A stretch of DNA of 64,000 nt from Acheta domesticus (lineage: Eukaryota > Arthropoda > Insecta > Orthoptera > Gryllidae). The notes below the pieces were generated by a model. It saw only the letters and a list, made by a program, of their open reading frames with translations. It made no database searches and was not told the DNA's origin. Location: the NCBI GenBank assembly GCA_031308135.1, contig JAHLJT010002771.1, positions 1-64,000 on the forward strand. The letters run 5' to 3'. Shown piece after piece: positions 11,190-25,621 of the stretch. Numbering within the stretch: the stretch's first letter is position 1; every line of letters starts with the position of its first letter. Position numbers and translations under genes: made by a program.

Positions 11190-12668
11190 CAGTCCCGGAT
11201 TTACGTTTGAGCCCATTGAATTTATGCTTGAAGTGCAACATTTTTAAGGAAGTAAAGTGTAGACAATTTAGTCTTACTGTTATACTAAGAGAGTTTGTCT
11301 AGTTTACCTATTTAAAGTTCATCATTATGTTGAACCTCTCATGGAAACTGCTGCAACTTGTGAAATGTAGGTTGAAATACATAAAAATGAGATTGACTGC
11401 CCCCCATGTTTGGGCACAATTTCACCGTTCAAGTCTTTTTGAGGTAATAAATTTCAGTACTTCATTTAAATAAGTTATTTTCCATACTGTTAAATGACAA
11501 CTTCAAATGTTTACATGCTTCTCTTGAAAAATTGCATTTCTGAGTTGTGATAATCTTTCATCAGGGGTAAGATGTGCAGTGGCAAAGCATGAAGCAAACA
11601 AGGTAGACACCCACTGAGGATAAAACAAACCCTAGGAAAATATTAATAGAATCCGGCATACATATTTTAATTTAACATATTCTTTTTCAAATTTGAGTCT
11701 GTTTTCAAAGTGGGAGGCAAAATTCATCTTGCTGACTCAATGGCCTGCCAACAAAATCTGAGAAATCCAAGTGAGATGTCTTACTAGACATTTACAGATC
11801 TGTCCTCCAATGCTGAACTTCCCATAAGGAAATTCAGTGCTTGTATCCCAACAGAAACTCAAGAGAAAGCAAGATGCTTCTTATGAGCATAAAGCATGTC
11901 ACTTCAACAGCTGGAGCGCAGTCCTGCCTTTCTATCAGGAAACATTTCAGTAGGCTGTAATTCTCACTGTGCTTGAGTGTCTAAATTCTGAAGTTGTACC
12001 TACTTCAAATTTTCAGTAAGGCATATTTTGAGTAATTCAACCATTCATTCTCCATATGGCTCCAGGTAACTTAAATTCAACTTTTTAACTTACATTGATT
12101 TTAACATTAAAAATTAAAACTTCAATTAAAAAAATTCAAAGGATAAATATTTTGGGGAATAATTACCTTGATTAAATTATGTTTTGATGCTGCTGTCCAT
12201 TGGTTTCATATTTTCCTGCTATGCCACTAATGATATGTTTATTTTCTGAACACAAAACAACACTTTATTAGTGAGGAATTAAAAATTTCATTATCTTCTC
12301 AGGATCTGGAGTAATGGTAAACAACTTATTGCTCAGGTACAACATACACCACTTACTGAACCAAACAGTCTGGTTTTATCTCGATTTGGGCTACAAATAT
12401 TACCAATATTACTAACCAAAACTATTAAGAAATTTCCAAAATAAAAATGTGTAATGCACAGGGTTAAAAGGGGCTTAAGTTATTCTCAAAACTGAATTTT
12501 GTGTTTTGAAAATGACCTAATAATTTTTGTTGTCTTCTCTGGTTAGACAGTTACTTGTGCTTTTGAAGGTCAATTAGAAAAGATTTTACACTTACACTTT
12601 TATTGCAATAGGAGATAGTAACACTGTACCTTGTGCCCAGGGCACCAGACACTCTAAATCCGGGCCTA
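11190..12668. mobile_element. Old non-autonomous hAT-like element
   Basis: The left end reads CAGTCCCGGATTTACG and the right end is the near inverse (CTCTAAATCCGGGCCTA), imperfect terminal inverted repeats of the hAT type. The flanking octamers ACTGTGAT and ACTCTCAC match at 5 of 8 positions, as expected of an aged 8-bp target duplication. No transposase frame remains inside. The degraded ends and duplication make the call tentative. Confidence 0.45.

Positions 12669-15125
<2,457 letters not shown>

Positions 15126-15163
<38 letters not shown>
15126..15163. repeat. (AT)n microsatellite, Gypsy insertion site
   Basis: About 19 AT units run directly into the TG of the Gypsy 5' LTR. The same AT repeat resumes after the 3' LTR. 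Confidence 0.9.
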
Positions 15164-15165
<2 letters not shown>

Positions 15166-16804
15166 AGACGAAAATGGACGAAATCCATTCGTCCCATAAT
15201 AAATCTACAACCAGCCCGAACACCATAAGGCGCAGGCAGCTTTGAAAGCCGCGCGCCGTCGACGTCAGCGGATGACGAAGGCGTCGAATAATTTCGAAGC
15301 CTACAACCGGAACCGATGGTCGCCAATGAGGAGAGAGCCGAAAATCCCACGATAGCCATTGGTCGGCGTAGGTCACGCGAGGAGAGTAGGACAGAGGCAG
15401 CCTGGTAACCGATGTAGAATTTGGTCTTCTAGAAAGAGTTTCCGACGAGGCAAGACGGGTCTTCTAGGAAAAGTTGTCGACGAGGCGAGACGTGTAGAAT
15501 GTTTCTTCTAGAACAAGTTTTCGACGACGTGAAACGTTGCTTTTAGAAAAAAGTTAACGACGAGATGCAATATCCGCTAGGAGCAGTTTTGTTCTAAAAC
15601 AGAATTCATGACCAAGTATAACGTGAGTCGGTGCGTAATTCACAACTTCCAACGCCACCAGAACTTTCAAAGTGCACGGGAGCAAAGTGAAACGAGCCCG
15701 ATGTTCAAATCAAGAATTATTTAATGAACTGTTGTCCGGAATGAGTTTGTGAGGAAGAAAATTAAAGACGTCTGAACTTTCTGAACTGACGTGTAATTCG
15801 CATTGAAGGAAAACGAAGAAAGAAGAAGGGAGAAGATAGAAGAAGAAGGTACAGCCGAGAAGTTGGTACGTGACGTGGAATACAGCGAGTACGAGAGGCG
15901 CCGCGGTGCAATTCACCGTTGCATCCCGAGGTCGCCATCGGGCCCGCCGCTACTCCACAGGCTCGCCGAGGCTTCCATTTGTTCGAGCGGCCGTGAAGAC
16001 AGCGAGGTCATCGCTACGCCCTTCCCGGCTGCTAGTGGGCGAACGGGAGGTCTCCGGAACGCGCGCGAGAGGGGGAGGTGTAACGGTATTTCACCGCCAT
16101 GCAGCAAACGAGAGTGAGTACCTGTAAACTTTGACACAGTGCTGTAAAAATACAAGGTATTAGCAGAAATAGGAGAGGCTAATGAGGACAATTCTAGATT
16201 TGGATTTGGTCTTTCTTTCATGTTCAAAGGGTCGTTCTAAACAGAATTTAAAATAGAATGCGATGCCTACATGCATCTAAACCAGAACAATAAGTAACTT
16301 TGTTAAAATCAGTCTTTTTCTTTATCGAAAGAGTCAGTGTACATGTGCTTTTATGTGAAGGGCAATAAGTAATGCCACACTAATTTAAGTAGTAATGAAA
16401 ATCTTAAGAGAATGTTTAGGTAAATCCAGCTGGAAAGAGGATTATCGAAATCTCTCTTAGGTGTAATGTGTACAGGCAGTGTAGGGCAAAGCAGTGGTTT
16501 GCCCGCTGCATGTTGTAATGTTATGTAATCAATTTTGGTTAATGAATGAGATATAAAGCATTTGTGGATTGTGATTTTCCCTGGTCACTAAACCATGTAG
16601 GATTTCCTAGGGAGGGAGCATCCTATAAAAGAAAATATTTTGATAAACAACCGGCAGGGCCTGGCGACGAGGCGGTGACTGGAGCGCCGTGACGTCCTGG
16701 TGACACCCACGCCAGAAGCATTTGATTCTCGTGGGGTATATCCGCCCTAGCCCATCAAAGGTTGGTTAGTGCCGGCATGTCGAGAGATGGCATGTTCCGT
16801 TGCA
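15164..16804 (+). repeat. 5' LTR of the Gypsy element
   Basis: TG...CA bounded, 1641 bp. It starts TGAGACG with a small hairpin (GGACGAA...TTCGTCC) and ends CCGTTGCA. A degenerate tandem array sits at 15423-15575, a purine-rich region at 15803-15850, and a candidate TATA-like ATATAAAG at about 16551. It is identical by eye to 22303-23944 except for one G in a G run near 15960. Confidence 0.93.
15423..15575 (+). repeat. Degenerate 35-50 bp tandem repeats inside the LTR
   Basis: Four successive units carry a TCTTCTAGAA-like start, an AGTTnnCGACGAG-like middle and an ACG-like end. The same array is in the 3' LTR at about 22562-22714. Repeats in this part of an LTR often act as enhancer or regulatory modules; that role is inferred. 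Confidence 0.65.
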
Positions 16805-16809
16805 TTAAA

Positions 16810-16829
16810 TGGCGCCCGAACAGGGGACC
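16810..16829 (+). other. Primer binding site, tRNA-Lys type
   Basis: Five bases after the 5' LTR, TGGCGCCCGAACAGGGGAC matches the widely known Lys-tRNA primer site of lentiviruses, with one extra G in the G run. It sits where minus-strand DNA synthesis should be primed. Confidence 0.85.
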
Positions 16830-17249
16830 TGAAAGTTAAATTAGCATTAACTAATGATAGCAGGAGAGAGGAAGTTAATATTTGCATCATTAATAAGGCT
16901 AAAATTTAGGGTTTCCAAAGTCCCATATAAGATTGTGTAGTGACTTGTCAAATCAAAGAGGGAACACACACAATGCTATGAATAAAATTAAAGTTAAAAG
17001 GAAATATTGAAAGGAGAACGATACTTGTGAATGATGTACGGTGTTCATAGTTGTTACAGTGTTACAATTTATTGCAGTGTACATGTCATGTTTTGTGTTT
17101 TATTTTCAGCAGTGTGATAAGTTCTATTTCTATGTGATTTTGTTGTGGAGTGTATAAATTATTCAGTGTGTTGTGAGGGAGGTAATTTCGTTTCCAACAA
17201 ATATCTTTTGTGTAAAGAATTGCTGTAAACGGGTACTCAACCTCGTATC

Positions 17250-18883
17250 ATGGCGGATAGATTCATGCAAAGTAGAGGCTTAGTGGGGGCAGAGGCCGCT
17301 AACAGTGACGAGGAGGAGGGGCAGCGCGAAGTGGAGGCAAGGCCGACCGTAGAACGAACGCCGACCGAATCTGCTCGCGGAACAGAGCCATTAGAATCGT
17401 CACCGGAAATGTTAGAAGGGGAATCACCACCCGTTAGTCCGGATGACCCCATGCTAAACCTAATGAGGGCATTGTTAGGTAATTTCCATACAACCCTTAC
17501 CAATAAGATAGAGAATATGCAACAACAAAACCACGCAATAGCTGCAGAAATACAACGCGACATTCAACATGTACAAGAGAATGTTCAACGCGACATGCAA
17601 CAGGTACAAGAAAACATCCAACATGTACAAGAGAGTGTTCAACGCGAGATTCAACAACAAAACCAGGTGTTAGCTACGGAGTTGAAAGAACAGCAAAATG
17701 CTTTAGCTACGGAGTTGACAACCAAAATAAGTGCTGTTAACGACAAGGTCGAAGCAATTCAGCGAGCACAGGAAACGGGGGCAGCCGAATTGAAGAATGA
17801 AGTTGACAAGAAGTTAGAGGCACAAGCAAGAAAAGTAGAGGAACAATCTGAGAAGATTGAAACTGTACAAAATAAATGTGAAGAAATGAACACGCGAATT
17901 GATTCAATAACTGAATTCGTCGAAATTCGTACGAAACGACATGAAGACAAAATCGCACAAGAACTGAAAGGGATTTCAAATCAGGTAGAAGTGGGCACAC
18001 AAGAACGTTTGAAGGTGCTAACAAAACTAAACAACTTGCAAGCAACGGTAGATACCATGCCGGCAGCTGTAGGTTCGACGCACCCGTTAAACTTAAATGT
18101 GCCACCTACGTTGAAATTTTCGGGATCGCCCGAAGAACATCCATATTCGTTCTTAAAGGCACTAGATAGTTTTATGGCTCTTAGTCGCTTGCCAGAGCAA
18201 TATAAAACGCATTTATTGTACCAGATTTTACAAAAAATGCAAGAACATGGTTAGAAACGCTTGAACCGTTTCCTCAAACAATTCAAGAATTTAAAATAAA
18301 ATTTTTAAATAGATATTGGAGCGAGGAAATTCAACTCAACCACAAGATGACAGTTATGAATACGTACTACAAGCCGACGCTAGGAAGCATGCGCGATTAT
18401 GCGGCGGGGAAGATTGCTGCACTCAAGTTATGTTCGCCACCTATGGAAGACAAAGAAATTATTTGTTTATTAACAAGACATTTCCCATACAGCATACAGA
18501 ACTTGATAAGAAGCATAGCTCCGCGTGACATTGAGGCATTCCAAAGCTTGCTAGGTAATTATGATATTACAGCAGATAATGTCATGAAGGGAGGCAAGAC
18601 TAGTACGACGATTAATGCCATCAGCACGAGTGTGGGAGGTCAAGAGGCAAAATCATCGAAACAGAGCGATCAACCAAACAATAAAAAGAATGATCGAAAT
18701 ACGGAAGAAAATAACTTTCGGAATGAAACGAAAGACCGAACTTCAAAACCAGGAGGGGAGAAGACTAATAAAACATACCCTCAAAACAAGCGCAAGACTA
18801 AAGAAGAAGAGAATAATGAAGAATTAGGGGACAAACATCAATGTCAGCCATCAACATCGGGAAACTGCCACAGTTCGATGTGA
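17250..18883 (+). pseudogene. Gypsy Gag, coiled-coil type, one frame break
   Basis: The first frame (17250-18254) has an acidic, Glu/Pro-rich N-terminus (residues 1-75), then a long Gln/Glu-rich coiled coil with repeated units of the RDIQHVQENVQ type (about residues 90-260), and then the start of a capsid-like domain (PPTLKFSGSPEEHPYSFL). The rest of that domain (WLETLEPFP, NRYWSEEIQ, LCSPPMEDKEIICLL) continues in another frame to the stop at 18881-18883, ending in a Lys/Glu/Asn-rich tail. The break coincides with the A run at 18234-18239, so a one-base length error or mutation is likely. I see no CCHC zinc knuckle, although most Gypsy Gags have one. Gag forms the particle that packages element RNA. 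Confidence 0.85.
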
Positions 18884-18893
18884 GCGGGAACCC

Positions 18894-21524
18894 ATGTCGA
18901 ACAACGTTCAAGCTGAATACAACGTGGTTCCTGTAATCTCTGTAGGTGATCCACCGACGGGTGTCATATGGAATATGGTCACAACGAACGAGTATCCATA
19001 TCGTTGTCCGGTGATTGAAGTATGCTGCGGCGACGTGGTGATGAAGGCGTTAGTGGACACTGGCTCCATGGCAACCATAATGGATGAAGACGCCTACAAT
19101 GCGTTAAGGGAATCGAAGATTGAACTACCTCAATTGCCAATTAAAAGTACGCGAATTACAACTGCGATTGGAAACAAGTCGAGCCCGATCAAAAAACAAA
19201 TTTATGCACCATTAGAAATAGGAGGCAAGGTCTATGACACGCCATGTCTCGTAGTAAAAGGACTCACGTACGCAGTAATTTTAGGCATTGATTTTCTCGT
19301 GGAGAATGATGTAATTGTAGATACCAGAGCCGCGAAAATTCTGATAGGTCGTGGAAACGCGAGAATTAACACAGTGATGAAATTTGATGAAGAAAAGTTA
19401 ATTGAAAATGAGGATGAAATAGATTTATGTTCGTCCGCGACAAATGACTTGATTGAATCAATTGAAGAGAAAGTTAATTCCGCTGATCTCCTCGACAAAG
19501 AACAGAAGGCCAAGTTATCGAAGTTACTCATCAGCGCCAAAAGGGTGTTCGAGAAAAATCGCGAGCCAGTGAAAAATTACGTGTTTCGTATCCAACTCAC
19601 AGACGAGACGCCGTTCAAAGGACGCAGCTATCCTATACCAGTGGCGTACCAAGAAGCAATTTCAAAACAAATTGAAGAAATGTTAGAAGAAGGCATAATC
19701 AAAAGGGCGACTACGGCGTATGTCAATCCAATTGTAATAGTGAAAAAGCAGAACGGCACATTGCGCTTATGCTTAGACGCGCGTTACTTGAATTCGCTGA
19801 CAATACCGTATAGGGATGTACCGCCCAAAATTGATGAAATATTGTTACGATTCGCCAATAAGGGGTACTTCTCATCAACGGACTTCAGCAAGGCATATTA
19901 TCAAATGAGGTTACATCCGAAGGATCAGAAATACACAGGGTTCGTCTACAAGGGGCGAAGCTATGTATTTCAACGTGTCCCATTTGGATTGCGTAACAGT
20001 GGAGCTGCGCTGGTTCAATGTTTGGACGAGATTATGAACAATGCTGGGTTACAAGACACCACTCTTTACGTTGATGATATCTTAGTTCATTCGACAGATT
20101 TTGAACGTCACCTTGAAGCATTGGGAAAGTTATTACCATTGTTGATTCAAAATAACTTGGTATTAAATCTTGAAAAATCCCATTTTTGTGTACCACAAAT
20201 CAAATTTCTGGGATATGAAATCACGAAGAATGGAATTCAAATGGGATTGGATAGAATTAAAGAAATCGAAGCCATACCCCGACCAAAGAATAATAGGCAA
20301 CTAAAGAGAATTTTAGGAGTCTGCAATTATTTTAGCAGGTTTTGCTATAATTATGCTCTAACGATAGCTCCATTATATCGATTATTGCGAAAAGATCAGA
20401 AATGGGAATGGACGGAACTTCAACAGAAGGCGTTCGACGATCTTAAGCATATGTTTTTACAAACATGCACGATTTCACATCCAGATTTCACGCAGCCTAT
20501 GTATCTACAAACAGATAGTAGTGATTTGGGTGTGGGAGCGATGTTGTACCAAGTCATTGATGGGGAGACAAAAATCATCAATTTGGTCAGCACTGCTTTA
20601 AAAGGGCCGCAGATCCGTTTTACGACATCGGAGAAAGAAGCCTATGCCGTTGTTTGGGCCCTAACTAAATTAAAAAATTACTTAATGGGGAGGAGTTTTG
20701 TCATCAAAACCGATCACAAAGCCCTAATCTTTTTAAATCGTTGCAAGTGGCAAAACGATAGGCTGATGAGGTGGTCACTGTGGCTACAACAATTTGACTT
20801 TCGAATCGAGTATGTCGAGGGGCAGAAAAATGTATTACCTGACTTACTCAGTCGTCAGTTCCCAGCTCCAGAGACGAATATCACCCATAAAGGCGTCGAA
20901 CAAGTCAATGCAATCGATCTAAAAATTCCTCAAAGTTTTCTATGGGATTGGTCCACATTGGCAGACCTTCAAAATCACGACGACGAAATTAGTAAAGTCA
21001 AGCGTGTGCTTGAGGGAAGAGGGCAAACAGAAGACGAAGAAGTCGTGACGAAATTGCAGAGAGATCCCGAGAGGTGGAGATTGACCAATGACATGGTGCT
21101 GATTCGATTGGACACCGCTCCAATTACCTACAAAATTTGGATCCCAAAAGCGCACGCGGAGGAACTAATTAACTATGTCCACGCTCAAGCCGCACATTAC
21201 GGGTCCACAAAAATTAAAAGCATTATAAGCGAACTATGTTATTGGAAAAACATGGATAGGGATGTGAAACGAGTAATCAAGTCGTGCGAGACATGCATGA
21301 GGACAAAGTTTCCGAATCGATCGTATGCGGGTACAGTGACACCGATCATTCCCGAAGGGAAAAATGATATCATTGCAGTCGATTTGTACGGGCCATTACC
21401 AAAATCGAGGCGCGGGAATAAGTATATCATGGTCATCATCGACTTGTTTACAAAGTTTACACAAGTGTACCCCATTAATAAGATCACCACTAACCAGTGT
21501 TTACGACAGCTGGAGAAATATTAG
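18894..21524 (+). pseudogene. Gypsy Pol: protease, RT, RNase H, integrase N-part
   Basis: The frame starts at an ATG just past the Gag stop, in a different frame from the end of Gag. The protease has DTGS at residues 55-58. The reverse transcriptase has LCLDARYLN, STDFSKAYYQM and catalytic YVDD near residue 392. RNase H has QTDSSDLGVGAML and the later TDHKAL. The integrase has an H2C2 zinc finger (HAQAAHYG... CETC) and the first catalytic Asp in IIAVDLYGPL. A stop at 21522-21524 interrupts the integrase core; the remainder lies in another frame (21497-22156). The break sits at a short T run. The order RT-RNase H-integrase is diagnostic of Ty3/Gypsy. Confidence 0.92.
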
Positions 21525-22156
21525 CAATAGCAGGACAGTATCGTAGAGTCTTGAGTGACCATGGAACTCAATTCACTAGCCAACTGTGGAAAACAGCATT
21601 ACAAGAGAAAAATTTAACTCCAATTTACTCGTCCATTCGCCACCCGCAATCAAATCCAAGCGAACGGGTGATGAAAGAAATGTCGAGACTGTTCCGAACT
21701 TATTGCAGCCAGAAACATGACGATTGGACCGAGTTAGTGCCCCATGTGAATCGATGGTTGAACCACGTGCCGCATGAAAGCATCGGGATGAGTCCATACG
21801 AGGCCCATTTCGCCCGCAAACCACCACATGTGTTGGGATATCTAGACCGTGAAGATGTGACCGGACCGGAACCCTACCACACGGAACAACAAATTCTGGA
21901 TAGGCTCCGCAAGGCTGCCGAAGAACGGAAAAAGAAAGTAAAAAGCCGACCATATGTGTTTAGGGTGAATCAAAAAGTCATGCTACGAACTCCAAAAGTA
22001 TCAGTACCAAGGCTAAAATTATTTGCTAAATTCTTTCACCTGTACGAGGGACCGTACACAGTGACAAGATTGGTAGCTCCAAATGCAGCCGAATTAATAG
22101 ATGAAGACGGAAGAGTAATAGGAACATATAACTTCTTCAACTTGAAACCTTACTAA
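21497..22156 (+). pseudogene. Gypsy Pol, integrase C-part (after frame break)
   Basis: This frame carries the second catalytic Asp (LSDHGTQFTS) and the catalytic Glu in the NPSERVMKEM segment, followed by a C-terminal region rich in Lys/Arg and a beta-type GPYTVTRLV segment typical of Gypsy integrase C-termini. It ends at TAA 22154-22156, about 146 bp before the 3' LTR. With the preceding frame the DDE triad is complete, so apart from the one-base break the enzyme looks undamaged. Confidence 0.88.
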
Positions 22157-22290
22157 ATAACGGGTTGCTGATTCGAATGATCAGGTAACAGAAAGATGAA
22201 AAGTCGATGGGAAAAATAAAAGAATTCTTGAATAGTTCTCGTTGAAGATTCTTCTCCATCATTTTAAATGACCGTCGAAGAATCTTACCG

Positions 22291-22302
22291 TTATGGGGGC
22301 AA
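22291..22302 (+). other. Polypurine-like tract before the 3' LTR
   Basis: TTATGGGGGCAA directly precedes the TG of the 3' LTR, where plus-strand priming occurs. It is short and G-rich rather than a long purine run. An inverted pair AAGATTCTTC / GAAGAATCTT lies just upstream (about 22246-22286). Confidence 0.55.
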
Positions 22303-23944
22303 TGAGACGAAAATGGACGAAATCCATTCGTCCCATAATAAATCTACAACCAGCCCGAACACCATAAGGCGCAGGCAGCTTTGAAAGCCGCGCGCCGTCG
22401 ACGTCAGCGGATGACGAAGGCGTCGAATAATTTCGAAGCCTACAACCGGAACCGATGGTCGCCAATGAGGAGAGAGCCGAAAATCCCACGATAGCCATTG
22501 GTCGGCGTAGGTCACGCGAGGAGAGTAGGACAGAGGCAGCCTGGTAACCGATGTAGAATTTGGTCTTCTAGAAAGAGTTTCCGACGAGGCAAGACGGGTC
22601 TTCTAGGAAAAGTTGTCGACGAGGCGAGACGTGTAGAATGTTTCTTCTAGAACAAGTTTTCGACGACGTGAAACGTTGCTTTTAGAAAAAAGTTAACGAC
22701 GAGATGCAATATCCGCTAGGAGCAGTTTTGTTCTAAAACAGAATTCATGACCAAGTATAACGTGAGTCGGTGCGTAATTCACAACTTCCAACGCCACCAG
22801 AACTTTCAAAGTGCACGGGAGCAAAGTGAAACGAGCCCGATGTTCAAATCAAGAATTATTTAATGAACTGTTGTCCGGAATGAGTTTGTGAGGAAGAAAA
22901 TTAAAGACGTCTGAACTTTCTGAACTGACGTGTAATTCGCATTGAAGGAAAACGAAGAAAGAAGAAGGGAGAAGATAGAAGAAGAAGGTACAGCCGAGAA
23001 GTTGGTACGTGACGTGGAATACAGCGAGTACGAGAGGCGCCGCGGTGCAATTCACCGTTGCATCCCGAGGTCGCCATCGGGCCCGCCGCTACTCCACAGG
23101 GCTCGCCGAGGCTTCCATTTGTTCGAGCGGCCGTGAAGACAGCGAGGTCATCGCTACGCCCTTCCCGGCTGCTAGTGGGCGAACGGGAGGTCTCCGGAAC
23201 GCGCGCGAGAGGGGGAGGTGTAACGGTATTTCACCGCCATGCAGCAAACGAGAGTGAGTACCTGTAAACTTTGACACAGTGCTGTAAAAATACAAGGTAT
23301 TAGCAGAAATAGGAGAGGCTAATGAGGACAATTCTAGATTTGGATTTGGTCTTTCTTTCATGTTCAAAGGGTCGTTCTAAACAGAATTTAAAATAGAATG
23401 CGATGCCTACATGCATCTAAACCAGAACAATAAGTAACTTTGTTAAAATCAGTCTTTTTCTTTATCGAAAGAGTCAGTGTACATGTGCTTTTATGTGAAG
23501 GGCAATAAGTAATGCCACACTAATTTAAGTAGTAATGAAAATCTTAAGAGAATGTTTAGGTAAATCCAGCTGGAAAGAGGATTATCGAAATCTCTCTTAG
23601 GTGTAATGTGTACAGGCAGTGTAGGGCAAAGCAGTGGTTTGCCCGCTGCATGTTGTAATGTTATGTAATCAATTTTGGTTAATGAATGAGATATAAAGCA
23701 TTTGTGGATTGTGATTTTCCCTGGTCACTAAACCATGTAGGATTTCCTAGGGAGGGAGCATCCTATAAAAGAAAATATTTTGATAAACAACCGGCAGGGC
23801 CTGGCGACGAGGCGGTGACTGGAGCGCCGTGACGTCCTGGTGACACCCACGCCAGAAGCATTTGATTCTCGTGGGGTATATCCGCCCTAGCCCATCAAAG
23901 GTTGGTTAGTGCCGGCATGTCGAGAGATGGCATGTTCCGTTGCA
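22303..23944 (+). repeat. 3' LTR of the Gypsy element
   Basis: 1642 bp, TG...CA, followed by ATATAT which matches the AT tract at the 5' side. It differs from the 5' LTR only by one extra G near 23100 as far as I can see by eye. Confidence 0.93.
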
Positions 23945-23950
23945 ATATAT

Positions 23951-25613
23951 AGTAACGATTGCTTTGTTACAACAATGAAGATATTGTTGAGCACGGCCGA
24001 GTGTTTTGAAAGACGCGCGGAAGTCAGCGGCGCGCAGTAATGTAATGCACGAAGTCTGTGTACACTTGTTGTACACTTCGTGATGTAATGGATGGCAGCG
24101 AGATAGCGCGGCGCACAGAATAGTTCAGAGCGGTGTAGGGAGGAGGAGTAGTTAGCGGCGGAGGGGAGGCGAGGCCAACTCACCCCTACGAACTTCCTCA
24201 TAAATACGCTGATAGCCAGATCAGAAGCCCCTTATTTGCTTCAGCTGTCGCCGAGTATTGTTCTTTTGGTGAAACGAAGACGTGCGAATTCCGTACAGTA
24301 GTCAGTGTCTAGTTTGCTTGTAATTCTAGTAGAGAGTTTAATTGAAGTAGGCGCCGAATGAGATTGGGATAGTAATATTGTGAGCAGTTTTTTTAAGTTG
24401 TGTTGGAGGAGAGTGCAGTAAAATACGACGCATTAGAAATCAGGGCAGAAGACGAGAACGGCGTTGTTCACTTTGTTGTGGTGGATCGAGTAGCCATAAT
24501 TTAAGTGATTTACACGCTGATTGAGTACGTGGAATCAGTCAGGAACAATTACGCTGTGCCATAAAGAATCAGCTATTCAAATATCCAAGTGCGCGACGCC
24601 CTGAACAGAGATAAAAGCGGCCACCCGGCTGTGATCGGGCGAGGATAATAAGCACGCGGGCGAAAACTTAACAATCGCGCTGAAGAACAATTCCGGAAGG
24701 AGACGAAGAAGAGGGCCACCGAACGGGAAGATGAAGGACCGTATGAGAAGAAGAAGAGGCGAGGAAGAAAGAAGAGTATCAGGAAAATTAGAAGAGAGAA
24801 GCAGACGAGACCCAGCATCGCTGCTAGAGCGGCGATTTTCAACAACGCAGTCTCTGGTGTCGATGAAGCGCGGAGCAAAGGTCGAACGCAGAGCCGCAAG
24901 CGCCGAGGTAACGGTAAGGGAGAAGGGGACGCGTTAGCGAGGCCACGAACGCGCGAGCAGCTGGAAAGACGGTTTCGTAGTAAAGTAGGGCGAATATTAC
25001 GCTTACAGAATGCGTGAATAACTCGCGTAATTTGTTGCACCTAGAATTTTCATATCTTTTCTGGAATGCCTTATGAATGAAAAGAACATTGCTCCTTTGA
25101 AGTTAATTGTAAAGAAAGTCATTGCTTAGATAAGAAAAATTTTGAACAATGTGTAAAAAACTTGTGAGAGAATCAGAGTAATTGAGTGTGAATTCAATTG
25201 GTCATTGTAAACAGTATTTTTTCTTTTTTTGTGTGAATTGTGAGTTAGAATAATTAAGTGTTTAATTTCAAGCAAAACGTTCACGAAAGGCAGAAATTGA
25301 AAGAGTACCATTCGACTGAGTCATTGATTTAAATTTTTGTACAATTATCATAGTTGATTTGTTTAAAGAGGTTGGAAGATTTACAAGTGTTTCAAGCATA
25401 TATGTCGATCACTAGAAAAAAATATTCTTGCCATTTTTTGTTTGTTTGTTGCATTGTTTGTTTTTTTCTTTCAGAGCAAGCAAAGAAATTGTATTTTTTT
25501 TGTTCTTAAAATTGAATCATTTAAGAATATATCTGAACTTGTTACTGAATTTGTGTATGTGTGTGTACCCATTTTTCTTGAATTCCCTACTATCTGCCGC
25601 AAGAATCCTCTGC
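23951..25613. mobile_element. Unclassified GC/purine-rich LTR-like DNA
   Basis: The composition and layout are LTR-like: a TATA-like CATAAATACGC near 24200, a CAGTAGTCAGTGTC stretch after it, and a purine-rich stretch (24700-24960). It appears to continue past the hAT-like insertion at 26648-26720, where an AATAAA occurs. No Gag or Pol frame is present. A solo LTR or a fragment of one is the best guess, but I cannot define ends. Confidence 0.35.
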
Positions 25614-25621
25614 CCTGGGAG

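Larger units (their letters stand above)
15164..23944 (+). mobile_element. Full-length Ty3/Gypsy LTR retrotransposon
   Basis: The element of 8.8 kb has two LTRs of 1641 and 1642 bp, a tRNA-Lys-type primer binding site, a coiled-coil Gag, Pol in the order protease, reverse transcriptase, RNase H, integrase (Ty3/Gypsy order) and a purine/G-rich tract before the 3' LTR. No envelope frame is present. The target duplication is ATAT within an AT repeat, so its exact length cannot be read. Long LTRs plus a Lys primer site are reported for the Osvaldo group of insect Gypsy elements; assignment to that group is inference. I see one 1-bp length difference between the LTRs, so insertion is recent. Gag and Pol each carry a single frame break. 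Confidence 0.93.

Noticed and set aside
18228..18260. Programmed ribosomal frameshift in the Gypsy Gag
   Set aside because: The break is in the middle of the capsid-like domain, not at a Gag-Pol border, and sits in an A run. A length change is simpler.
22157..22302. Envelope gene in the long-LTR Gypsy element
   Set aside because: Only 146 bp lie between the Pol stop and the 3' LTR, too short for any envelope frame.
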